Shown here: piece by piece, positions 8,231-16,500 of the stretch
Layout: each line of letters opens with the position of its first letter
Position numbering within the stretch: position 1 is the first letter of the stretch
Assembly: GCA_018242505.1 (NCBI GenBank)
Contig: JAFEBU010000027.1
Location: forward strand, 145,957-209,956
Source of the DNA: Pseudomonadota bacterium
GTDB taxonomy: Bacteria; Pseudomonadota; Alphaproteobacteria; Reyranellales; Reyranellaceae
Direction: 5' to 3'
Length of the DNA stretch: 64,000 bases
Notes under the pieces: model-generated
What the model was told of the DNA's origin: nothing
Databases searched by the model: none
The model's input: the letters and a program-made list of their open reading frames with translations, nothing else
Program-made: the position numbers and the translations under genes

Positions 8231-9114
8231 TTACCCAAAGAGGCTCAATTTCCGCCGGGCGAGTCGCTCACGATCTTTTGCCGAGAAGGCCATGATCGTG
8301 CGAGCCTTCTGGTCGAACGTCATGCCGATCGCCTCGGCCGTTTCAGCGAGAGTGCCGACTCGGCATCGAAGGCGTAATGGGCAAGCTTCAGGACCTTGTC
8401 CGAGAAGTCGGCCAGACCGCTCAGGATGACGAGTAGATCACCCGCCCTAAGCCAGGCACGATAGGTGTGCAGCGTCTCAACGACCACCGTTCCCTCGCCG
8501 CGCTCCTGCATGGCGGCTCGGTCGAAGCCGAAATGGTTCCACAGCTGGGGTGCGGCATCGGAGTAGCGGCCGAACTGATGATGCGGCAGGAAAAGGCCAT
8601 GCTCGTCGCATTCCGCCGGTTTGATCACGGTGCGGCCGACGGCAATCAGGCCGATGCGCTCGGCGTCCTCGAGCCTGACAGGCCGCGCTTCGCGGCCGCG
8701 CGTTCCCCGGCATCTCGATCGTGGCGGCTTCGGCACACATACGGAATCCGTCGGACCATGGCGTGCTGCTGTCGACCTGTCGGCGGATCGTCGCGGCGAG
8801 GGAACCGTCCGCCGGGTTGCGCACTTCGTGATAAAGGACGAGATCCTGCCGCCCGACCTCGACAGGCGCCGAGTGGACCTCGACGGAATCGACGAGGCGG
8901 AACTCCCGCAGGTAGCGAATATGGTCTCACCTGGGCGCACGACGATGCCGGCGGCGCGTTGTGCCTGCGGTCCCAGGCCGAAGCAGTGAAGAAGGTGCGC
9001 TGAGGCTTCGTGGGCGAACTCGATATGGAATTGCACGTTCAGATGGTCGTTCTCGTCGCACTGCCAAGTGTTCCCGGCGGTGGCGAAAGTCGGGATTAGA
9101 CAGGGCTCCGGCAC
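8231..9114 (-). pseudogene. Thioesterase-like gene (FadM/4HBT type) with three apparent frameshifts
   Basis: Joined across three reading-frame changes, this stretch encodes a hotdog-fold acyl-CoA thioesterase-like protein. The N-terminal part has NTWQCDENDHLNVQFHIEF, like the W-x-x-D-x-x-x-H-x-N motif of the family. It then shifts near 8920 into HIRYLREFRLVDSVEVHS, shifts back near 8695 into ERIGLIAVGRTVIKP, and shifts again near 8358 into LAETAEAIGMTFDQKAR, ending at the TAA at 8231-8233. Each segment looks conserved, so the shifts are recent or are sequence errors. The likely start is GTG at 9114 (VPEPCLIPTF). It lies upstream of the atzG-like gene by about 10 bp on the same strand. Confidence 0.7.
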
Positions 9115-9302
9115 TCGATACGCTCTCTGCAACCTGTGGATGGCCACCCCAAATGGCCGAAAAAGCCCCAGAAATCGACATTTTTCGTCGATTGGGGGCT
9201 TGCGAGGCCGCAATTCGTAGATAACCTTGGGCCCGCCGTCGCAAGCCTTGGGGCGTCAGGGCCCGCCGGCAGAACGATAAAATCGCAAGGGACCCCTCAA
9301 CT

Positions 9303-9599
9303 ATGGCTACCAAACCCTCCACTCCTACCGTCCCGCTGTCCAAGGTCGCGGCTGAGCTGGCCGAGAAGACGGGCATGACCAAGAAGGACGCCACTGGCGC
9401 CCTCGACGAATTTGTCGGCTTGGTCGTGAAGCATCTCAAGAAGGGCAACAAGGTCCGCATTACGGGCCTCGGCATCCTTCAGGTGCGCAACCGTCCGGCG
9501 CGTATGGGTCGCAATCCGGCGACCGGCGAGGCAATCAAGATCAAGGCGTCGAAGAAGGTTGCCTTCCGTGTCGCCAAGGACCTGAAGGAAGCGATCTAA
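9303..9599 (+). CDS. HU family DNA-binding protein
   Basis: A 98-residue histone-like protein. It has the helical dimerisation part (SKVAAELAEKTGMTKKDATGALDEF), the beta arm with GRNPATGEAIKI around residue 73-84, and the closing helix KVAFRVAKDLKEAI. The N-terminus carries a short Pro/Thr-rich extension (MATKPSTPTVP) before the usual start of HU. It bends and compacts DNA as a dimer. It stands alone, with about 190 bp of non-coding sequence upstream and a strong terminator downstream. Confidence 0.95.
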   Translation: MATKPSTPTVPLSKVAAELAEKTGMTKKDATGALDEFVGLVVKHLKKGNKVRITGLGILQVRNRPARMGRNPATGEAIKIKASKKVAFRVAKDLKEAI

Positions 9600-9883
9600 C
9601 TCATTGCAGTGAAGATCGAGGCGGGCTCGACGAAGGTCGGGTCCGCTTTTTTCTTGTCTTCAAGGGTCGGCATCGGGAGCGACGAGACCGGCCGGTCGCC
9701 GAGATGCTCCGGATCGGCGATCGTCTTGACTTCAACAATCCTGTCGCCGACGCGCATGAGGCGACGAGGAAGACATCCCGCACCGTACCGTCCGCCGCCG
9801 CCGCACCCAGCGTGAAATCGGCGACGCCGCCCAGGCGGGAGCGCCGAGCCTCGAAGTGCTCCGCCGAAGATTTTTTCGTCCAT
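9596..9883 (-). pseudogene. Frameshifted small protein, possibly a SnoaL-like domain remnant
   Basis: Two frames together look coding. One gives AEHFEARRSRLGGVADFTLGA, then ADGTVRDVFLVA. The other gives LMRVGDRIVEVKTIADPEHL through to a TAG overlapping the HU stop. The ATG at 9883 has a GGAGAA site, but its own frame (MDEKIFGGALRGSALPP) soon reads unnaturally. The GDRIVEVKTIADPEHL segment resembles the end of SnoaL/NTF2-like domains such as those at the C-terminus of ECF sigma factors; this is a weak resemblance. Either a decayed gene or indel errors would explain it. Confidence 0.4.
9621..9652 (+). terminator. Rho-independent terminator after the HU gene
   Basis: An 11-bp stem (GCGGGCTCGAC / GTCGGGTCCGC, with one G-T type and one mismatch position), a GAAG tetraloop and a run of six T residues follow the HU stop by about 20 bp. 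It lies inside the 3' part of the broken minus-strand frame at 9596-9883. Confidence 0.8.
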
Positions 9884-9956
9884 CTGTCACTTCTCCTCGC
9901 CGCCATTCGTCAAGCCAGTGACGAACGATATCCACCCGATGCGACAAGGAGACATC

Positions 9957-10415
9957 ATGAAAGCGCGAATGAACAACCCGGTTCTGGTCATTCCGGAAGC
10001 CCTGCACGCCCTGCTGGCCGTGGGGAAGGCCGCGAAGAAGGGCGGCCTGCCGCCGCAGACGACGATGCTGGTGCATCTGCGGGCGAGCCAGATCAACGGC
10101 TGCGGCCTTTGCGTCGATATGCACGCACGCGAACTCAAGGCGGCGGGAGCACCGGACGAGCGCATATACGCGGTCGCGGCGTGGCGCGAATCGCCCTACT
10201 TCACCGAGCCCGAGCGGGCGGCGCTTGCGCTCACGGAGGCGGCCACGCGAATCGCCGATCGCGGCGACGCTGTGTCCGACGAGATCTGGGATGAGGCCGC
10301 CCGCCATTTCGACGAACGTGCGATGGCCTCTCTGCTGCTGGAGATCGCCTTGATCAATACCTGGAATCGGATCAATGCCACGACCCGGCAACCGGCGGGA
10401 TCGATCCCGGTCTGA
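9957..10415 (+). CDS. AhpD-like carboxymuconolactone decarboxylase family protein
   Basis: A 152-residue CMD-family protein with the redox motif CGLCVDMHARE (about residue 44) and the conserved helix ALALTEAATRIADRG. The start MKARMNNPVLVIPEAL was chosen because AAGGAG lies 8 bp upstream. It is closer to the short stand-alone AhpD-like proteins than to ahpD at 4368, and no peroxiredoxin is next to it. Such proteins often accompany ECF sigma factors, which fits loosely with the SnoaL-like remnant next door (inference). Confidence 0.88.
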   Translation: MKARMNNPVLVIPEALHALLAVGKAAKKGGLPPQTTMLVHLRASQINGCGLCVDMHARELKAAGAPDERIYAVAAWRESPYFTEPERAALALTEAATRIADRGDAVSDEIWDEAARHFDERAMASLLLEIALINTWNRINATTRQPAGSIPV

Positions 10416-10535
10416 CACCGGGCCGACGGATCGGAAGGCATCCGCACAGCGGCACTGGTCAGAGGCGGCCACGCGGCATTTGTCGTCTTTGCCAAGCGTG
10501 ATTGGAGGCTAGTATAGGCGTCAATCGCGCTTGGC

Positions 10536-11321
10536 ATGACCACCTTCGTCGTCCTCAAAGTTCTCAGCAGCCTGATCCTGCCGCCGGCATCGCTCGCGGT
10601 GGCGGCGATCCTGTGTCTTCTGCTGCTGGTCCTGCGCTGGCGGCGAGCGGCTGCGGTGCTGTTGGTGCTCGCTGTAGCCGAGACGATCATTCTGTCATTT
10701 CCGCCGGTCGGCGACGCCATGATGACTCATATCGAGGATCAGGCACGCGCAGCAGCTGCGCCGCCGCGTTGTTGCTTCGACGCCATCGTCGTGCTGGGCG
10801 GCGGCATCGCGCCAGCCATTCCGCCCGCCCGGCCGTTTCCCGACCTCAGTGACGGTGCCGATCGCATGTGGTTGGCGGCGAGGCTCTTTCGACAGGGCAT
10901 CGCACCGCGCGTAATCGTGAGCGGCGGCGGATTCATGGCACTGGAGGACAAAGCGGCGACGACAGAAGCCGCCGCCATGCGCCTGTTCCTGATCGACCTC
11001 GGCGTGCCGTCCGAGGCGATCGTTTCGGAAAGCCGGTCGATCAATACCATCGAGAACCTGCGTTACGTGCGCGGGATGGTCGGCGACAAGCGCGTGGCGT
11101 TGGTGACTTCGGCCTTCCACATGCCGCGCGCTCTGCGCATCGCCGCGCGCGAAAAGCTCGCCGTCTCGGCGTTTCCCACTGATTACCGCGCGCTGCGATC
11201 GACACGTCCGTTCTGGGAGAACTGGATTCCTTCGATGGAATCCCTTTCGATCTCTTGCCTGGCGCTGCGCGAGATCCTCGCGCTTGCGTTCGACTGGCGC
11301 ATCGATGGGGAGGCCAAATGA
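10536..11321 (+). CDS. YdcF/ElyC family membrane protein (DUF218)
   Basis: A 261-residue protein with two N-terminal membrane segments (about residues 5-32 and 38-55), then a DUF218 domain. It has the typical IVVLGGGI (about residue 85), GIAPRVIVSGGG (about 122), the ESRSINTIENLRY segment (about 165) and ALVTSAFHMPRAL (about 190). Family members such as ElyC and SanA act in envelope or peptidoglycan precursor homeostasis. Its stop overlaps the start of the next gene (ATGA). Confidence 0.88.
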   Translation: MTTFVVLKVLSSLILPPASLAVAAILCLLLLVLRWRRAAAVLLVLAVAETIILSFPPVGDAMMTHIEDQARAAAAPPRCCFDAIVVLGGGIAPAIPPARPFPDLSDGADRMWLAARLFRQGIAPRVIVSGGGFMALEDKAATTEAAAMRLFLIDLGVPSEAIVSESRSINTIENLRYVRGMVGDKRVALVTSAFHMPRALRIAAREKLAVSAFPTDYRALRSTRPFWENWIPSMESLSISCLALREILALAFDWRIDGEAK

Positions 11322-12340
11322 CAGGAGCCTGGCGGATCAGCCGGCGCGCGGCGTTGGGGCTCGGCGTTGCGGGACCGCTCCTGGCGCCGCTGGCGCGACG
11401 GCCGCGCGCGCAGACACTCGATCGCCTCAGCTTCAACACCGACTGGCGCGCCCAGGCGGAGCATGGCGGCTACTACCAGGCGGTGGCCGCCGGCATCTAT
11501 CGCAAGTACGGCATCGACTGCGACCTGCGGCCGGGTGGGCCAAGCCTCAATATCAGCCAGCTCCTGCTGGCCGGCCGCGTCGACATGATCATGTCGAACA
11601 GCTACGAGGCTTTCACCTACCTGCGCGAGAAGGCGCCATTCTACACTATCGCGGCCATCTTCCAGAAAGATCCGCAGGTGCTGATCGCCCACCCTGGCTC
11701 GGGAGTGACCAGCTTCGACAAGCTCAAGGGCCATACGCTCCTGATCGGCAATGGCGGCCGCATCACCTACTGGCCTTACCTGCGAAAGAAATACGGCCTC
11801 TCCGACAGCCAGCTCAGGCCCTATAACTTCAACTCGGCACCCTTCCTTGCCGATCCCAATGCCGTACAGCAAGGCTTCCTTTCGTCGGAGCCCTATTCGA
11901 TCGCCAAGGCGCTGGGCAAGCCACCCGAGGTAATGCTGATCGCCGATGCAGGTTTCGGCGCCTATCAGGAGACGATTGCGGTCTCGCGCAAGCTGGCGAT
12001 GGAAAAGAAGGACCTGATCCAGAGGTTTGTCGATGCGACGCTTGAAGGCTGGACGCAGTACCTGAAGGGCGGCCCGGAGATCGAGGCGGCGAATGCACTG
12101 ATACGACGCGACAACCCGGATCAGACCGGTGATCGCATCCGCTATGCCATCAAGGTGATGAATGAGCGGGGTATCGTACTGTCCGGCGACGCGCTCAGAA
12201 GTGGAATCGGCGCCATGAGCGACCGGCGCTGGCAGGACTTTTATGCGCAGATGGTCGATGTCGAGGTCTTCCCCAAGGGGCTCGACGTGCGGCAGGCCTA
12301 TACGCTTGATTTCGTGAACAAAGGCATTGGCAAACCGTAG
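11318..12340 (+). CDS. ABC transporter substrate-binding protein, NMT1/SsuA type
   Basis: A 340-residue periplasmic binding protein. The N-terminus RISRRAALGLGVAGPLLAPL is a twin-arginine-like signal ending near ARRPRAQT. The mature part opens with LSFNTDWRAQAEHGGYYQAV, the pattern of NMT1/THI5-like proteins that bind pyrimidine-like, taurine or sulfonate ligands. No permease or ATPase gene is adjacent, so its transporter is elsewhere. Translation is coupled to ydcF by a 4-bp overlap. The acyl-CoA dehydrogenase follows 9 bp downstream. Confidence 0.87.
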   Translation: MTGAWRISRRAALGLGVAGPLLAPLARRPRAQTLDRLSFNTDWRAQAEHGGYYQAVAAGIYRKYGIDCDLRPGGPSLNISQLLLAGRVDMIMSNSYEAFTYLREKAPFYTIAAIFQKDPQVLIAHPGSGVTSFDKLKGHTLLIGNGGRITYWPYLRKKYGLSDSQLRPYNFNSAPFLADPNAVQQGFLSSEPYSIAKALGKPPEVMLIADAGFGAYQETIAVSRKLAMEKKDLIQRFVDATLEGWTQYLKGGPEIEAANALIRRDNPDQTGDRIRYAIKVMNERGIVLSGDALRSGIGAMSDRRWQDFYAQMVDVEVFPKGLDVRQAYTLDFVNKGIGKP

Positions 12341-12349
12341 GAGCGGGAC

Positions 12350-13513
12350 ATGTTCAAAGTGAGTGAAGAACACCAGATGCTGCGTGATCTGGTGAAGAAA
12401 TTTGTGACGAACGAGCTCATCCCGCTCGAGAAGAACGTCCTCGATCGTTTTGCCGCGGGGCAGCCGGCCGCGCTGTCCGACGAGGAGAACGCCAAGCTCT
12501 TCAAGCAGTGCAAGGATCTCGGCCTGTGGGCGCTCGACGTGCCGGAGGAGGTGGGTGGCGCCAACCTGCCCAACGTCGCGCTGGTCGGCGTCAACGAGGA
12601 GCTGGGCTATACGTGCGTGCCGTTCACCTTCCCGCCCGATTCGCCCAACCTGCACATGCTGCTGGCGACGGCCAATCCCGAGCAGCGCAGGAAATACCTC
12701 GAACCCTATGCGGCCGGCGAGACCGTGTCGGCCATCGCCATCTCCGAGCCCGGCGCCGGCGGAGACCCCGCAGGCATGAAGACCAAAGCGGTCAAGGACG
12801 GCGATCACTGGGTGATCAACGGCCGTAAGATATGGATCAGCCGCATCGCCCGCGCCGATTTCACGATCGTCATGGCCGTGACCGATCCCAATCTCGGCTC
12901 GCGCGGCGGCATCACTGCCTTCCTGGTCGACAAGGGCACGCCGGGCCTGGTCGTGGCGCGCGCCATCCCGATGTTGGCCGGCCAGCGTACTTACGAGGTC
13001 GTGTTCGAGGATTGCCGCGTGCACGAGAGCCAGGTGCTGGGCCGCATCGGCGCCGGTTTCGCGCCGATGCAGCTTCGGCTCACCGTGCGTCGCCTGCAGA
13101 TGGGGTCGTGGTGCATCGGCATGGCGCAACGCGCGCTCGACATGCTGTGCGCCCATGCCAACCAGCGCGTGACCTTCGGCCAGAAGCTCGCCGACCGTCA
13201 GGCAATCCAGTGGTGGGCAGCCGATGCGGCAACCAAGCTGCATGCATGTCGCCTCATGGTGATGGACGCCGCGGTGAAGCAGGACGAGGGCCGCGACGTG
13301 CGTATGGAGGCCTCGATGATCAAGGTCTTCGCCACCGAGATGGCGACCGAAGTGATCGACCATGCGCAGCAGGCCTTCGGCGCCATGGGCGTGACGCAGG
13401 AGCTACCGCTGTCGATGATGGCGCAGAAGGTGCGCACCATGCGCGTCTACGAGGGGCCGTCCGAAGTCCATCGCATGGTGATCGCGCGGCGCCTGATGGG
13501 CGCGGCGCGCTGA
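12350..13513 (+). CDS. Acyl-CoA dehydrogenase family protein
   Basis: A 387-residue flavoprotein. Domain order is the N-terminal helical domain (SEEHQMLRDLVKKFV), the beta domain with AIAISEPGAGGDPAGMKTKA (about residue 127) and WVINGRKIWISR (about 148), and the C-terminal helical domain with QRVTFGQKLADRQAIQW and MRVYEGPSEVHRMVIARRLMG. It oxidises an acyl-CoA to the enoyl-CoA with FAD. The expected catalytic Glu position reads VYEGPSEVH, in the usual place for short/medium-chain enzymes. The substrate is unknown. Confidence 0.92.
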   Translation: MFKVSEEHQMLRDLVKKFVTNELIPLEKNVLDRFAAGQPAALSDEENAKLFKQCKDLGLWALDVPEEVGGANLPNVALVGVNEELGYTCVPFTFPPDSPNLHMLLATANPEQRRKYLEPYAAGETVSAIAISEPGAGGDPAGMKTKAVKDGDHWVINGRKIWISRIARADFTIVMAVTDPNLGSRGGITAFLVDKGTPGLVVARAIPMLAGQRTYEVVFEDCRVHESQVLGRIGAGFAPMQLRLTVRRLQMGSWCIGMAQRALDMLCAHANQRVTFGQKLADRQAIQWWAADAATKLHACRLMVMDAAVKQDEGRDVRMEASMIKVFATEMATEVIDHAQQAFGAMGVTQELPLSMMAQKVRTMRVYEGPSEVHRMVIARRLMGAAR

Positions 13514-13578
13514 GGTGCGTTGACATTCAGGCCAATGCAGGTTGATCCTTTTTCACTCAACTCACGGAGCTACGTCTC

Positions 13579-14127
13579 ATGACCTACACGCTCGACGATT
13601 TCGTCAAGGACGCGCAGAAGGCCCTCAGGGCCCAGAATGGACCGTCGGGTCGCGGTGAGGTACGCGTGCTCCTGGAGAAGCTGCTGGCCAACAGGCAGTT
13701 CGTCGACCAGGCGGTGGGAGCCGATGCCCCCCTGGGGACGCGCAAGCTCTACGAGGACAAGGATCTCGGCTTCGTCGTGCTGGCGCATTGCAACGCCAAG
13801 CCGCACAAGAGCCCGCCGCACGATCACGGCAGCTCGTGGGCGGTCTACGGCCAGGCGATCAAGTACACCGACATGAGCGAGTATCGTCGCGTCGATCCTG
13901 GCACCGGTGCAGGCGAAGCGAAGCTCGAGCACGTCAGGAGCTACCGCCTGGAGCCCGGCCATGCCGGCGTCTACGACGTGGGCGCCATCCACGCCATCGA
14001 CTATCCTGAAGGCAGCCGCTTCGTGCGCGTGACCGGGCGCGATCTCGATTATGTCCAGCGGTTGAAGTTCGATACGACCGCCGGCAAGGCGATCACCATC
14101 GAGAGCGCGACTGCGGGCTCGGCGTAG
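13579..14127 (+). CDS. Cupin-fold metal-dependent protein (cysteine dioxygenase-like)
   Basis: A 182-residue predicted double-stranded beta-helix protein. The metal-binding pattern is in KSPPHDHGSSWAVYGQ (about residue 75), with a second His in VGAIHAIDYPEGS (about 140). This is the arrangement seen in cysteine dioxygenase-like and other thiol- or acid-oxidising cupins. It follows the acyl-CoA dehydrogenase by 65 bp. The enzyme activity is not known, and a non-catalytic cupin is also possible. Confidence 0.75.
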   Translation: MTYTLDDFVKDAQKALRAQNGPSGRGEVRVLLEKLLANRQFVDQAVGADAPLGTRKLYEDKDLGFVVLAHCNAKPHKSPPHDHGSSWAVYGQAIKYTDMSEYRRVDPGTGAGEAKLEHVRSYRLEPGHAGVYDVGAIHAIDYPEGSRFVRVTGRDLDYVQRLKFDTTAGKAITIESATAGSA

Positions 14128-14139
14128 GCGGCGCGTCCG

Positions 14140-15543
14140 CTACTTAGCGAAATCTTCGGCAGCGACGGCGAAATTCAGATTCTGGCCGACCTTCAGATAG
14201 AAGGTCGTGATGCCGAGCAGATGGCCTTCGGCGTCGAACAGGCCGCCGCCGGAGGAGCCCTGGGAGATCGCGGCAGTGGTCTGGACCAGGCGCCGGTCGT
14301 CGAGCGTGCGCTTGGACGAGACGATGCCCTCTGCAACCGTGAGTTCGAGACCCTGCGGCGTGCCGATCGTGATCGCGCGCTCGCCGACCTTGATGTCGTC
14401 ATAGGGCCGGACGGCCACCCATTTGGCCAGCGGTGCCTCGGCCCGCAAGACGCAGCGATCGGCCTTCTCGTTGACCGAAACGACGCTCGCCGACAGCTGC
14501 TTCTTGTCGTGGGAGATGGTGACGCGCTCCTTGTCCTTCACGACATGGCAGTTGGTCAGCAGCTCGCGTTCGCTGATGGCCACGGCCGAGCCCAACCGTT
14601 CACCGGCGTCGACCTTGTAGACGGCGGCAGACGCCCTGTCGAAAACCTGCTCGACACTGAGATTGCCCTCACCGCGCGTTTCGCGCTTGATCTCGCCGGT
14701 CTTGCCGGCATCATCGGTCTTCGCCGGCGACTTCGCGTCCGCCTTGGGAGGGCCCGAGATCGAGGCGACGTAGAAATCGCCGGCCGTCGGCGTCGGCGGC
14801 TCGATCTTGGGCTGCGCCAGCGACGTCGGGTTGAAGTTGTGGGCAATGCGCAGGCTATCGGCCATGGCCGAGAACAGAAGTTCCTGCTGGGCGACCTGGT
14901 TGCCGGGAATGTCGATTTCCGCCAAGACGGCGCCCGATGTGCCGCAACGTGCGTACAGGTAGTCGATCTGTCCGCTGCCTGCTTTGGCGGCCACGGCGAA
15001 CCCGCCGGCATAGTAGGCTTGAAAGAAGGGACGCGCGAAACGCAGCACTCTCAAGTAGGTCTGAACCATCCTCGTGCAATTCAGGTCGCCGTATTGCACC
15101 GAGATAGTGTACCCGACGCTGCCCTCGAATTTGTAAAGGAGGGTGCCATCGGTGGGACGCGCCGCCACGAACTTCACGAGCTTGGTCGGCACACCGATCG
15201 AAAAGCCGATCGACTTGTCTTCGAGAGTGGTCCAGCCGAAAGCGTCACGCTGTTTCGCTCCCTCGGCCAGCAGTTCCGATTCCTGCTCGTCCTGCAGTTT
15301 TCCCGCGCTGGGGTAACCCTTCGACTTCTGCCAGCTCTGGACGGCATCGCGGAAGATCGTGATCGCATCGCCGCCGTTCATGATGCTGAAGTGACCGGTC
15401 CAGATCAGCGCACGACGGAGCTCGTCGCCAGTGATCTTGGCGGCGGGGAGCTCCTGGGCGGAGGCGCCGGCGGCGGACAGCAGCGCCAGACTGCCGGCGA
15501 GGGCGCAGAAGACGGGCCGAACGGCAGCGGGGATCGAAGGCAC
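14140..15543 (-). CDS. Secreted trypsin-like serine protease (S1C-type)
   Basis: A 467-residue exported protein. The GTG at 15543 was chosen because it follows AGGAGGAG and begins a good signal peptide (hydrophobic LAGSLALLSAAGASA, cleavage before QELPAA). The N-terminal half has no recognised domain. The C-terminal third is a chymotrypsin-fold protease: His in TNCHVVKDKE, Asp in KADRCVLRAE, Ser in ISQGSSGGGLFD. There is no PDZ domain after the protease domain, unlike DegP. A likely role is periplasmic proteolysis or envelope stress. It converges with the cupin gene. Confidence 0.87.
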   Translation of the reverse strand: MPSIPAAVRPVFCALAGSLALLSAAGASAQELPAAKITGDELRRALIWTGHFSIMNGGDAITIFRDAVQSWQKSKGYPSAGKLQDEQESELLAEGAKQRDAFGWTTLEDKSIGFSIGVPTKLVKFVAARPTDGTLLYKFEGSVGYTISVQYGDLNCTRMVQTYLRVLRFARPFFQAYYAGGFAVAAKAGSGQIDYLYARCGTSGAVLAEIDIPGNQVAQQELLFSAMADSLRIAHNFNPTSLAQPKIEPPTPTAGDFYVASISGPPKADAKSPAKTDDAGKTGEIKRETRGEGNLSVEQVFDRASAAVYKVDAGERLGSAVAISERELLTNCHVVKDKERVTISHDKKQLSASVVSVNEKADRCVLRAEAPLAKWVAVRPYDDIKVGERAITIGTPQGLELTVAEGIVSSKRTLDDRRLVQTTAAISQGSSGGGLFDAEGHLLGITTFYLKVGQNLNFAVAAEDFAK

Positions 15544-15730
15544 GATGAGTGCTCCTCCTGCCGCGCATAATCGCGGCAGAGGCGCCTTCGGCCAACGATC
15601 CTTCTGTATCAATCGCTTCCGGTTGCGACCACTGCCGAAGCGTCGTCGATATGAAAATCACGCGCCCGTCTGTGAAGGCTGCGGATCGCGGTAGCGACAT
15701 CCCCGCAGCCCCCGGCGGATCGACCCGGCA

Positions 15731-16417
15731 TCATTGCATCCGGGCGGCTGCCTCGGCATTGGCCTTGCGCCGGCTCTCGAGCAGCGGCGCCAGCCGCTCA
15801 CGAAGGCGCTGCACGCGCTCGGCTCCGGCTTTCTCCGGCGAACCCGAATCGAACGGTGGCTGCGGATCGTATTCCAGCATGAGCTGGATTGACCTGGCCA
15901 CGTCCTCTCCGGCCAGCTCGGCCGCCACGGTGAGGCCGAAATCGATGCCCGCGGTCACGCCGCCACCCGAGATGCGATTGCGGTCGCGCACCACACGCTC
16001 GGCCACGGGAATGGCGCCAAAATCCTTTAGCATGTCCCGCCATGCCCAATGACAGGCCGCACGGTAGCCCTTCAGCAGGCCGGCGGCGCCCAGCACCAGC
16101 GATCCGGTGCAGACCGAAGTCACATAGCGCGCGCCGGCCGCCTGCTTGCGCAGGAAATCGAGCGTCTCGGGATCGCCCATCAGCGCGACCTGACCGCCGC
16201 CGCCCGGCACGCAGATCACGTCGAGCGGCGGGCAGTCCGCGAAGCTGGTCGTGGGCACGATTGAAAAGCCGGCGTCGGTCGGCACCAGATCCCGCGTCTT
16301 CCAGATCATGTGCAGGGTGGCGTCTGGGACGCGCGACAGGACCTGTGCGGGACCGGTGGCATCGAGCTGCGTGACGTTGGGGTAGAGCAGGATGCCGATG
16401 TTCAGTGCTGCGGCCAT
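15731..16417 (-). CDS. DJ-1/PfpI family protein, isonitrile hydratase-like
   Basis: A 228-residue class I glutamine-amidotransferase-like protein. It has YPNVTQLDATGPAQVLSRVP near the start and the nucleophile elbow in TSVCTGSLVLGAAGLLKGY (Cys about residue 102), then CHWAWRDML. Length and these segments match the isonitrile hydratase (InhA) group, which hydrates isonitriles to N-formamides. Function by homology only. It is divergent from a GlxA-type regulator at 16501, a typical pairing of a DJ-1 enzyme with an AraC regulator carrying a DJ-1-like sensor domain. Confidence 0.85.
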   Translation of the reverse strand: MAAALNIGILLYPNVTQLDATGPAQVLSRVPDATLHMIWKTRDLVPTDAGFSIVPTTSFADCPPLDVICVPGGGGQVALMGDPETLDFLRKQAAGARYVTSVCTGSLVLGAAGLLKGYRAACHWAWRDMLKDFGAIPVAERVVRDRNRISGGGVTAGIDFGLTVAAELAGEDVARSIQLMLEYDPQPPFDSGSPEKAGAERVQRLRERLAPLLESRRKANAEAAARMQ

Positions 16418-16463
16418 GGCGGTCTCCGTGATGAGGACAGCTCGTTTCTACGCGTCGGACGCC

Positions 16464-16500
16464 CTGGCAGAAATGACAAAGATCATTTATTCTCTGCCAG
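16464..16500. promoter_or_regulatory. Dyad operator candidate in the divergent inhA-like/glxA-like promoter region
   Basis: Perfect 8-bp arms CTGGCAGA and TCTGCCAG enclose an inner dyad AATGA-N6-TCATT. The right arm touches the ATG of the GlxA-type regulator. No clear ribosome site precedes that ATG, so the regulator mRNA may be leaderless or the dyad may autoregulate it. Either would suit a divergent regulator/enzyme pair. Confidence 0.5.

Noticed and set aside
11183..13363. A 726-residue minus-strand frame opposite the binding protein and acyl-CoA dehydrogenase
   Set aside because: Long but antisense to two unmistakable genes, with shadow-type residue composition.
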